NCBI GenBank assembly: GCA_001465935.1
Contig: LNKV01000134.1
Coordinates: 24,004-39,635, forward strand
Origin: Clarireedia homoeocarpa
Taxonomy: Eukaryota; Ascomycota; Leotiomycetes; Helotiales; Rutstroemiaceae
Reading direction: 5' to 3'
DNA length: 15,632 nucleotides
In this document: one piece after another, positions 1 through 7,690 of the stretch
Layout of the letters: every line of letters begins with the position of its first letter
Position numbering within the stretch: the stretch's first letter is position 1
The notes under the pieces: model-generated
Databases searched by the model: none
What the model saw: the letters and a program-made list of their open reading frames with translations, nothing else
What the model was told of the DNA's origin: nothing
Program-made: the position numbers and the translations under genes

Positions 1-1131
1 TTATATAAATTATATATTTAAAATATATATATATTAAATATATTTAAAAATCTATTTTATTATCAAAAATAATATTTTAAAAAAATAAGTAATTAAATTA
101 AAATCGTTATATTAATTATATAATTAAATAAAATAAATATAAATATATCGAATAAATATATATAATATTAACTAATTAATTAAAAAATAAAGATTTTAGT
201 ATTAAAAGATTAAATAAAAATAAAATAAAGATATTAAAGTAATTTATAAATAATTAAATAAACTAGATTAAAAAAGATATTTTAATATAACTTTTTTATA
301 TAATATAATTATATATAAAATTAAAATAAAACTATATTATAATAATAAACTTTTTATATTAAATATAGATATTAAATATTTTATATAATTATTAAAATTT
401 ATATATATAAATATAATTTTAATTATTATTATTAAGTTTATTAATTTAAAAAATATAAATAAAATTATTAATAAAAGTTTTATTTAATAAAGTAAAATAT
501 TTTAATATAAAAAATATAATAAATAATATTAGTTAAAATAATATTATAAATATTAAAAATTATAATTATATAGAAACTTAATATAAAGTAAATATAATAT
601 ATAATTATTTTATTAAAATTAATAAATTTATTATAAAAAAGTATATTATTTATAAAAAAATATATAAAATATAAAATAATTAATATTTAATTTAGAAAAC
701 TAAATTAAATAAAATAAAAATAATATATAATATTTATTAATTATATTACTTTGTTTTATTAATTAAAAAGAAATTAAAAATAAATAAATTGTTTTTAATA
801 TAATATTAATATAATTAATAATAATAATTAATAGAAGTTAAAAAAATAAATTAAATATTAAGTTTATAAAATTATTATTAATATTATTATTATTATAAAA
901 TAATAGAACTTTTAAAATAAATCTTTTATTAAAGATAAAGTTTTTAAAAAAATCTATATTAAAGAGTTAATAAGTAATATATAAGATAAAAATAAAGATA
1001 TAATTATAATCGAGAGTAATTTAAAATTATATAAATTTTATATACTATTAAAAAGAGTATTAAAGTTAATTATAACGAACTTAATATATAGTCTTTAATA
1101 AAGTATAAAAGACTTATAAACTACTATAAAC
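1..1131. other. AT-rich RIP-mutated block, no identified gene
   Basis: This stretch is almost pure A and T; the first 60 bases contain one C and no G. No frame longer than a few codons stays open and there is no recognisable motif. It runs directly into the LINE endonuclease relic at 1132, so its right part could be the more heavily mutated upstream portion (ORF1 and the ORF2 start) of the same LINE, but I could not recover zinc-knuckle or RNA-binding motifs. The composition matches RIP-treated repeats of filamentous ascomycetes. A mitochondrial or centromeric origin is less likely, because the neighbouring relics are nuclear transposons. Confidence 0.7.
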
Positions 1132-1479
1132 AGTCTAAAAATTCTATAGTATAATATTATAAAGTTAAGGGACAAGGTTATAGTAACGCTACTTCGGGAC
1201 CCCAAGATCCAAGAATACGATATCTTAGCTCTTCAAGGGCTCTAGAGGAATCTGTTTACCTCAATCATCTACAACCCAATTCCATACTCTTTTCACTTAT
1301 ACTTCCCAAAAGACAGTAAAAAAGTATCAACGAAAGTCTACTTCTTCGTTAATAGAAGGCTTAACCCGAATAGTTAGAGGTTCATAGAACATACCTGAGA
1401 CTTTACTACACTAGATATTACTATACAAGCCCCAAATGTAAACGAAACATCAAAGATTGTAATACATAATGTGTACAAC
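1132..1479 (+). pseudogene. LINE ORF2 fragment: N-terminal part of AP-type endonuclease (Tad/jockey-like)
   Basis: Translating from 1132 gives one uninterrupted frame of about 116 codons, broken only by in-frame stops. It begins SLKIL-stop-YN, continues with LLRDPKIQEYDILALQ, then stop-RN, and ends with IVIHNVYN. This order (ILQYNV, then YDILALQEPWRN, later IHNVYN) is the start of the endonuclease domain of fungal Tad1-type LINEs, which nicks target DNA for target-primed reverse transcription. The stops fall where the family has Gln (1147, TAG) and Trp (1243 TAG, 1375 TAG, 1396 TGA); each is one C-to-T or G-to-A change from CAG or TGG, the RIP signature. After about 1479 the resemblance ends, so the rest of the endonuclease and the whole reverse transcriptase are missing. 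Bases 1180-1479 are far less AT-rich than the sequence just upstream. The family match is from memory of the motif pattern, not from a search. Confidence 0.85.
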
Positions 1480-1678
1480 TTCCTAAAGCTGGCAGACATA
1501 GCACACAGCTACTTGGTGGACTGGATAGTAGGAAAAGAACATGAACGTGAGCCAGGTGCACAACGAAAGTCGAAGGGGGGAAGGTGCGAAGGAAAAGGGA
1601 GAGTGAAGCGAAAAGTGGTGTCTTACCGGATAGTGTCTGAGCGGAAACCGGCTGAGTTAGCGGCGCGCCGCCGCCACC

Positions 1679-1717
1679 GCGTGCGCCGTGCGCTGGTGTT
1701 TCACCGAAACCGCACGC
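1679..1717. repeat. Nested GC-rich inverted repeat (possible hairpin)
   Basis: GCGTGCG at 1679-1685 pairs perfectly with CGCACGC at 1711-1717. Inside the loop GGTG (1695-1698) can pair with CACC (1702-1705) across TTT. Just upstream, at 1660-1672, lies the palindromic run GCGGCGCGCCGC. The structure sits in the most CpG-dense part of the window. It could be a transposon terminus, part of the 3' flank of the neighbouring gene, or chance in GC-rich DNA; no function is claimed. Confidence 0.4.
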
Positions 1718-1765
1718 CCGCATAAGGGGTACTGCTCAAGAGGGTTAGGGTTCTAACTTTTAGTA

Positions 1766-1771
1766 TTTATT
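1766..1771 (-). terminator. Canonical AATAAA poly(A) signal for the 388-aa gene
   Basis: The plus strand reads TTTATT, giving AATAAA on the minus strand about 72 nt beyond the TGA stop at 1844. Position and sequence suit the mRNA 3'-end signal of the minus-strand gene. It is only a hexamer, and AT-leaning flanks make chance occurrence possible. Confidence 0.45.
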
Positions 1772-1843
1772 TTACTCACATCGTTCTAACCTCAACCCAA
1801 ATCTATTTATATATTCTCGATGTTATCTATATCCTTTATAGAT

Positions 1844-3010
1844 TCAATATCTTGCTTTTTCAGCGTTCCAATCTATCTCACCACGTGGATTAACATTCAC
1901 CTTCTCCGGTCTCAGCGCATTCAAGATGGCGCTTGGGATCGGACCCCATTGTCCAGGCACCAGGTCAAACATGCCGCAATTGTAGTCTCCAGAAAAATGG
2001 TGGATTTCCCCGCTCAGAGTTTTATACATGTTTTCTCCACTATCTTGAATATCTTTGTCCACAAATGTCTTTGGCATGGCCTGCATTTGCTTGATAACGG
2101 CGCTCAGCGGATGAGTTCCTGATGCACCCAGAGTCTTAGCTTTCGCGTATGCGGCGTTGAAGAATTTCTTCCAATCTGCTGAATTTTTTCCGGGAAGAGA
2201 AGGTCCACTAAGATATTCTAGGACGTGCCGGTAGGTGATGGCTGTAATAATTCGATCCTGTTGGTTTAGCTTCGTCTCGAGCTCGCTGATCTTCTTTTTT
2301 AATGCGTTTATATCTCCCACTAACATGTCTTCGCGAGCTATTGAACGACCTGGGATAGTAGATGCACGTAGTGCATTGATGTTGATGAACGGGTTCCATT
2401 CTTGCTGCGTATAACCAGCAAGCTGGCAGAACTTTTGGACCCGTCTGCAAAGATCATCGTATTGAGTACCTCCCTGCGTCCAAAGCTGCATTATAGCCCA
2501 GAAAGCACTGCCAATGTCCCTATAGGTTCCTTGACGACCTTCAAGCCTTGTTTGCCGATCTTCCTCGAGCTTCACGTTCACATACGCTTCTGTTATTGGT
2601 TTAGCCACACGGGCCATGTCAGCGTCCACCGTTTCGGACGACACAGAAGTATCCTCCCACCTAACCCGAAGCATTTTTTCAACAAAAATGCTCATGTATG
2701 TGCACGCTTGAGTTTCGAGATGGTCGAGCAGTATGTTTGTCATCTCACGGGGTTCTCCATGGAAAACGGCAAGACTCTGTGGAAAGGTGTATCCAGCTGA
2801 TTCCTGAAACTCTTGTAACCAAGGATTTTGCGAAAACGACGCTGCGAGAGCAGTGCCATCTAAGAAAACTTTGTAACTTGGTAGGTACCACTGTCCGATC
2901 TTCACCTTTAGCGCGTTTAGGTCCCCCTTCTGCTCATTCAGGCTACTTGCCAGCAACCATTTTTCAAAGTCTGAGGCACGAAGAAAATCAGAGATGCTGA
3001 CGGGAGGCAT
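1844..3010 (-). CDS. Uncharacterised 388-aa protein, intronless, only intact gene in the window
   Basis: I do not recognise this protein. The frame is open for 388 codons and ends in TGA. The ATG is supported by an in-frame TAG seven codons upstream (3029-3031) and by A at -3. The N-terminus (MPPVSISDFLRASDFEKWLL) shows no signal peptide, and there is no membrane segment, so the product is probably cytosolic or nuclear. Residues about 230-255 form a Lys/Glu/Leu-rich stretch (ALKKKISELETKLNQQ) likely to be a short coiled coil, followed by ITYRHVLEYL. A motif GD-[LI]-NALK-x-KI occurs twice, near residues 30 and 232. The C-terminal 60 residues are rich in aromatic residues, Gly and Pro (HHFSGDYNCG, GQWGP) and end in EIDWNAEKARY. 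There are four cysteines (103, 188, 195, 345), too few and scattered for a typical secreted cysteine-rich effector. Codon use is ordinary and there are no RIP-type stops, which suggests a single-copy gene. It stands alone among transposon relics. A lineage-specific gene is my best description; a role in pathogenicity is unproven. Confidence 0.75.
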   Translation of the reverse strand: MPPVSISDFLRASDFEKWLLASSLNEQKGDLNALKVKIGQWYLPSYKVFLDGTALAASFSQNPWLQEFQESAGYTFPQSLAVFHGEPREMTNILLDHLETQACTYMSIFVEKMLRVRWEDTSVSSETVDADMARVAKPITEAYVNVKLEEDRQTRLEGRQGTYRDIGSAFWAIMQLWTQGGTQYDDLCRRVQKFCQLAGYTQQEWNPFININALRASTIPGRSIAREDMLVGDINALKKKISELETKLNQQDRIITAITYRHVLEYLSGPSLPGKNSADWKKFFNAAYAKAKTLGASGTHPLSAVIKQMQAMPKTFVDKDIQDSGENMYKTLSGEIHHFSGDYNCGMFDLVPGQWGPIPSAILNALRPEKVNVNPRGEIDWNAEKARY

Positions 3011-3146
3011 TCTGGAATATTTGGTTTGCTAATGGAGGAAGAGTTGCTAAAAATGTGGAGTTGCGATTTTGAAAGGAAAGGTCCTAGTAATGATTAGATC
3101 TAGAAGCTGACACTCGCATTTAAGTAGCATCGCGACCATGCTCCGT

Positions 3147-3160
3147 CCAATCCAACCAAT
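3147..3160 (+). promoter_or_regulatory. Tandem CCAAT boxes upstream of the 388-aa gene
   Basis: CCAAT occurs at 3147-3151 and again at 3156-3160, about 140-150 bp upstream of the ATG at 3010. CCAAT boxes bind the fungal Hap (NF-Y-like) complex in either orientation and typically lie 60-200 bp upstream of starts. No convincing TATA box is visible between them and the gene. Two copies nine bases apart are suggestive, but the pentamer is common. Confidence 0.35.
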
Positions 3161-4747
3161 CAGGTTGAGGATATTTTGGGGAGTCTAGATCCCTGCACAA
3201 GATCGACAGAGTGTGACATAGAATTCATAATCCTTCGGTAGGAAGCAGCCCCGTCTATCGATTCTGTTTTGCTTCATTTGCGAATCTTGCATCAATATAT
3301 CCGAAAACGGGAACGAAAAAGAAATATTTTGGCGCTTCTGCAGAGACCTGCGATTTGATATTGAATTTTGAGATCTGCTGACTTCCTGTAGCCAATGGAG
3401 CAAATATGTCAAGGCGTCAAAAAGGACGCAAACCTGCTCAGGCTGATGCGCTGATTTTTACCTACCATTTGTGACTAGCTCCGCTGCATGGTCACGAGGC
3501 GGCGCGTTGGACGCCCAATCAATCGGGAGCATAGCAGTTATGGTGGAGGACCAAAAAGGCTTTTTGATGTATTTAGCCAGATGCGGCGCCATGCAGGCAC
3601 CATGGATGTTGTTATATCAATCTTGAAGTACGGTAGGTCAATGATGTTGCACATCATCTGAACCCGGCTCGAGGATGCTCCGTTTAGATATCCGGGTCCT
3701 CGATATTATGTCTATCCTTAGCATCATCCTTCTCACTTCGGTATAAGCTCCCTTCGGAAAAGAATGCAACAATGTTTCTTTATGCTAAAATTTTGCTATA
3801 ATCGGCCACGGCATTCAAATGGGATCTGGGGTACTTGAGAATATATATCTACCTCAATCAAATACGAATCGGATTGTCGCATTGTTGCCAGCAAGCAGTT
3901 GCAGTTGATCCCGGTAGATATTACATTCAAGAGGTTTTGCAGTTTTATCTCCCCTATTGGTGACCTGCTTGATAAAGATATCGCGGGGCGATATGCATAT
4001 AGGGAGATATAACTCACAAAGCTGAATCTGTATTCAAAGGTCTTTCTTGGTAAACTCAGTTTCCATCGGATTCTTGCATAGTACTCGGATTACTTTACTT
4101 CATTCTATATTCCTCTCCTTTTTCTCTTTACAAGGGTCTCTATAGCGTTGAGTAGAATGCAGATAACCTTGACAGCTGAATCTTGCAGAAAGTCGAAGAC
4201 ATATTGGCGGTTCTGTGAGTGATTTGGGGCGGTCTGCCTTGTTATAGTGGCGGTTCTCGGGCTGTGGTTGTGTTCGCTGTTTTTCTATAAATTTACCAAG
4301 AAGTGGGTGTACGCGATCGGCGAGCATCGCAAAAGGAAAGATTCATGCAATCTATGACCTATGTCCGAGGGATCTCGGGGCAACGTTATATCATTTCGAT
4401 CATTTACTTTTCGGCTTCTGGGGGTCTTTCTCTGAAAACCTTCAAGAGCCGTTTCTCTTACAGCGCCCCGCACTTGCCCGGGAAAAAACCCAACATATTA
4501 TACAGTCATCAATTGTATGATGCGAAACTTATGCATTGCGAGTCCAGAAGCACCGACCGCGTTGCAAGTGGTAATCTCATGGTCGTGGTGCAATATTATC
4601 TGTCCCATGCTTATACGGGCGCACGATAAGGCTCCGCCGCTTTCTATCAACCACACCTCCTTAACCCTTGCTGTCAGTATCTGGCACTATATATAGATGA
4701 AAAGAGCATGGCTGCCCTACAATGGGCAGAGTATATTGACGATCATC
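3161..4747. other. GC-balanced intergenic DNA without a supportable gene
   Basis: The base composition is normal and there is no sign of RIP. Several open frames of 60-108 codons exist on both strands (for example 3185-3412 minus and 4303-4629 plus), but they overlap one another, have unremarkable compositions and show no motif or plausible intron structure. A short direct repeat, GGCGGTTCT, occurs near 4207 and again near 4250, and a TATATATAG lies at 4688-4696. It probably contains the distal promoter of the minus-strand gene and anonymous sequence. Confidence 0.55.
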
Positions 4748-5099
4748 TGATTGTTTGGTGGCTTATAGACTGTGGATAGGACAAAGAAATGAGGTCGATC
4801 GCTAGAAGGTATTTATTGAGACCTACTAGGCCAATATGGGCCTAATAGGTCTAAAGGAAGTGGTGTAGGCCTGAAGGAGGAAGCATTGCCTATCTTATCG
4901 GTTCTATACAGTCTCTTGCCCTAAATCGTTCGCGATCTTTACTCCCATGTCCAGAATAGATACGGCTTCTTCACTTTGATTCTTCTGAAGAACTTGTCTC
5001 GACAGACTTTCACAGGAAGAATATCCCGCTATATACTATTCTTTCGCACAGATTCCAAGGTTCTCTTCGAAACACTTATCGAGACAGCCTAACCAATCA
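4748..5099 (+). mobile_element. Candidate LTR (solo or partial) at island edge
   Basis: The segment starts TGATTG (4748-4753) and ends CAATCA (5094-5099), a perfect 6-bp inverted terminal pair with the TG...CA ends of LTRs; the similarity extends loosely inward. Inside lies the strong hairpin at 4820-4851, a GGCCTA-rich structure of a kind I associate with fungal copia-type LTRs (from memory, not a search). Length, about 352 bp, is normal for a fungal LTR. The AT-rich block begins within about 15 bp of its right end. The flanks do not show a clean 5-bp target-site duplication, so it may be one LTR of an element whose interior was RIP-mutated, or a truncated relic. It is not similar to the copia terminus at 12449 or 14595. 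Strand is a guess. Confidence 0.4.
4820..4851. repeat. Strong hairpin, 13-bp arms with 6-nt loop
   Basis: GACCTACTAGGCC (4820-4832) and GGCCTAATAGGTC (4839-4851) are inverted complements with 12 of 13 pairs matching, around the loop AATATG. A further TAGGCCTG follows near 4866. The transcript of either strand would fold into a stable stem. Lying in a candidate LTR, it could help form RNA 3' ends or act in packaging; that is inference. Confidence 0.75.
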
Positions 5100-6439
5100 C
5101 ACGATAGAGCTATACACTAGTTAATTAATATAGTTTTATTTATAACTAAAGTAAGATATATAGAGATTTAGATTTATAAAAAAAACTTATTAAGTATTAT
5201 ATAATATATTCTTTATTATATCTTTATATTATTTATTTTTTTCTTTAAATATTTTATTATTTAAATTCTCTTTATATTTATTAATATAATAATTTAAGTT
5301 TATAAGAAACTTTATATAAAATTAATAAAGTATATAAATATTAATTAATAAAATATAAAAAGTTTATTAAGAATCTACTATCTTTTATATAAGAATTAAT
5401 AAAAGTTTAATAAAAAAATTTAATAATTTTATTAATTATATAAAGAAATAAATAATTATTTAATTTAATTTTTAATTAAAAAAAATATAAAAAAGATATT
5501 AGAATATTTAAATTAAAGCTTTTTAAATTAACTTTTTTATAATAAAAAACTATTATTTATTAATTATATAATTAAAAAAGCTATAATATTTAATATTATT
5601 AATAAATTTTATTTTAAAATTAAATATAAAAGTTTTTAATTAAAAAGTTATAATAATTCTAACTAAATTATCACGATATTATATAAGAATATAACTTTTA
5701 TAAAAGTAAGTTAAATATTAAATATATAAGTATATATTAGTATATATATAATCAAGTATATAATCTCTTTCTATATATAAGCTTTCAGATCCTTATAATT
5801 CTCTTAACTCTATAATTGTTAATTCTAAGATTATTTAATATCTTTATTAGTAGTCTCGTTATAGTATTCAAGAAGTTAGTTATATCTAGGTTTTCGAAAG
5901 AGAAAACTAAACGATTATTCTATATTAAAATAAAGTAGATATTAGATAATAGTAAGATAATTAAATAAAAGTATTTAAAGTATATTTAGATAATTTAAAA
6001 ATAGTTAATTAAATATATATTAAACTTAATATCTTCTATATAAACTTATAATAAATATTTAAAATACTTTAAATAAATAACTAAGAATATTATAAAGTTA
6101 ATTCTACTTTATATTAATTAATAATTCTATTATATAAATAGTTTAGAATTATCTATCTATTAACTATATTTCTTATACTATTTATTTATATTAATAATTA
6201 TATTAAATTGAATTTCTAAGTATTATAAAAAGATTAGTTTAAAGAAAGATTCTTATTAAATAAATTAACTATTTTTTAAAAGATTATCTATTTTAATTTT
6301 ATTCTACTTTATATTTTAAAATTAAATTATTAGTAAATTTTACTTATAAAAAAAAACAATAAATAAAAAAATAACTTTTAAAAAGTATTTTATAAAATCT
6401 TAACTATTATATTTAACTTCTCGATCTTACCCTTTATAT
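5100..6439. other. AT-rich RIP-mutated DNA, unidentified; downstream flank of the copia relic
   Basis: Composition drops to almost pure A/T at about 5115. Between here and the end of the copia coding remnant (about 6440) I find no reading frame. The 3' LTR of the minus-strand copia element should lie here, but no copy of the sequence that starts the element at 12449 can be seen, even allowing C/T and G/A changes. A segment around 5806-5890 is slightly richer in GC. The stretch may combine the 3' untranslated part of the copia element with another destroyed repeat, or with the interior of the element owning the LTR at 4748-5099. Confidence 0.5.
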
Positions 6440-6770
6440 TTTATAAATTCAAGTAAATATAAAAGTATTTAAATTATTACTATATAAGATTTTTAATAAA
6501 GTTATTAGTAAGTATATCTTTTATAAATAGATAAATAATATTAAACGATTTCTTCGAATATTCTTATTTTAATTATATATTTTAAATATCGATATATTTA
6601 AACTTAATAGATATTCTCTTATTTTTATTTACAACTAATCTTATTATTTATATATTATTATAATAGATAGTAATTAATTCAAGTATAGTTAGTTCGAATT
6701 CCTTTAATAATCTATTTATTACTATAATTTTCTTTATAGTTTTTTCTATATTAAATAGTTTAGCTTTAAT
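6440..6770 (-). pseudogene. Copia RNase H and polyprotein C-terminus remnant
   Basis: In frame from 6767: KAKLFNIEKTIKKIIVINRL, then ELTILELITIYYNN, matching the copia RNase H block (E-A-E-x-x-A, K-E-x-x-x-L, P-x-x-I-x-x-D-N-Q) with Asp converted to Asn. Downstream KYIDI and then KDILTNNFIKNL near 6487-6515 correspond to the H/Y-I-D-I and A-D-x-L-T-K-x-L signatures that close copia polyproteins. The coding remnant fades near 6440. RNase H removed the RNA strand during cDNA synthesis. Confidence 0.8.
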
Positions 6771-7254
6771 TATAGATATTATTATAGTATTTTACTTCGA
6801 TACTTTTTATATAATTAATCTACTATATAATAATATTATATACTTTTAAAAAGATTACTTTATTTTACTATTATTAATAAATAATATATTTAATATTATA
6901 AGTAGTTAGAATAAATAATCTATATTATATTTAATAATAAGATATCTTATTCTCTATAAATAATTAATATAATAATTTATTACTTTCAAATAATCTTCTA
7001 ATAGATTAGTAAAGAAATAAAATAATTATAATATAGTAAATATAATATTTATATACAAGATAATTATAGTATATAGAATTAATCTAACTTTTTCTTGATA
7101 TTTTTTAATTATTAATTTTACTATATTATCTTTATTCTTTTTAAATTCTATAATTAAAAGTAGAGTACTTATAAGTTTATTACTAATAAGATTAAACTTT
7201 TTAGTAATCTTCTTAATATAGATATTATAAATTAATTATAGTTTTTTCTAAAAT

Positions 7255-7690
7255 TAGTTTCTAATAATCCGAATTTCTAGGAACTATTTTATATTATTTA
7301 TCTTATATAGTTTATATATAGATCGGATTCTATTAGTAATTCTTTTAACTTCTTTAATATATTTCTTATTATAAATAATCTAAATATTATCTATAAAGAA
7401 AAGTACTAATATCTTATAATCTTTAGTAATAAATATATAAAACTTATTTAAATATAGTTTTATTCCTAATCTAATTAAAGTTTTAATAAAATCTTTAAAC
7501 TAAATTACTAGTAAGTCTTATAAGCTATAGAGAATATAGTTAATAATTATAATTATATCTTTTACTTTATAACTATCTAGTAAGTAATATATAACTAGCT
7601 CGCTATTTAGATTATATAATATATTTATAAAAGTATTTACTATATCGAACTATTTAGTTTTAAAATTAAACTTAACTATTATAGTTATAA
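7255..7690 (-). pseudogene. Copia reverse transcriptase remnant
   Basis: In frame on the minus strand: KFNFKTK-stop-FDIVNTF (7629-7673), the motif A block of fungal copia reverse transcriptases with its first catalytic Asp. It is followed 85 residues later by FFIDNI (7383-7400), the FVDD/YVDD box in which the second Asp has become Asn by a G-to-A change. Then come IIYNKKYIKEVKRI and a K-stop-FLEIRI segment near 7260-7290, matching the family's K-W-F-L-G-I-R-I block with Trp turned into a stop. Order and spacing are as in functional enzymes. Confidence 0.88.

Larger units (their letters stand above)
1480..1843. other. Island-edge intergenic region with CpG-rich core
   Basis: This unique-looking sequence lies between the end of the LINE relic and the stop codon of the minus-strand gene. 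Composition changes sharply: purine-rich around 1560-1620, then extremely GC-rich around 1655-1725 (19 of 20 bases are G or C at 1661-1680), then AT-leaning again. An open frame on the plus strand runs through it to 1725, but it starts inside the LINE relic and encodes low-complexity Arg/Lys-rich sequence, so I do not call it a gene. It holds the small hairpin, the telomere-like motif and the poly(A) signal described separately. Confidence 0.6.

Noticed and set aside
1..1131. Mitochondrial DNA or an AT-rich centromere
   Set aside because: The block runs without a break into a nuclear LINE frame with RIP-type changes, and lacks mitochondrial genes or satellite periodicity.
1421..1723. Minus-strand open frame of 100 codons over the CpG-rich patch
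   Set aside because: It overlaps the LINE relic antisense and owes its openness to GC-rich composition; the Leu/Ser-rich stretch could resemble a membrane segment but nothing else supports a gene.
1471..1725. Plus-strand open frame of 84 codons
   Set aside because: It begins inside the LINE endonuclease frame and then runs through low-complexity Arg/Lys-rich sequence in the CpG-rich patch; no motif, no independent start context.
1820..3000. Plus-strand open frames of 100-132 codons opposite the 388-aa gene
   Set aside because: They are antisense shadows of the longer minus-strand frame, which has the better start, stop and 3' signal.
3185..3412. 75-codon minus-strand open frame upstream of the 388-aa gene, considered as an extra 5' exon or small gene
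   Set aside because: An in-frame TAG at 3029-3031 precedes the 388-aa start and I could not defend a splice linking the two; no motif in the short frame.
4303..4629. Plus-strand open frame of 108 codons in the island
   Set aside because: Unremarkable composition, no domain or signal peptide, and overlapping frames on the other strand; judged chance.
4688..4696. TATATATAG as a promoter TATA box
   Set aside because: No gene follows; the next feature is the candidate LTR, and TATA strings are common here.
4820..4851. Hairpin as a bacterial-type terminator or a CRISPR repeat
   Set aside because: The genomic context is eukaryotic, the structure occurs once, and no T-run or spaced repeats follow.
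5640..5680. ATCACGATAT near 5666 as the missing copia 3' LTR
   Set aside because: It shares only about ten bases with the sequence near 12316-12325, and the spacing to the other LTR-start motifs is wrong; likely chance in AT-rich DNA.
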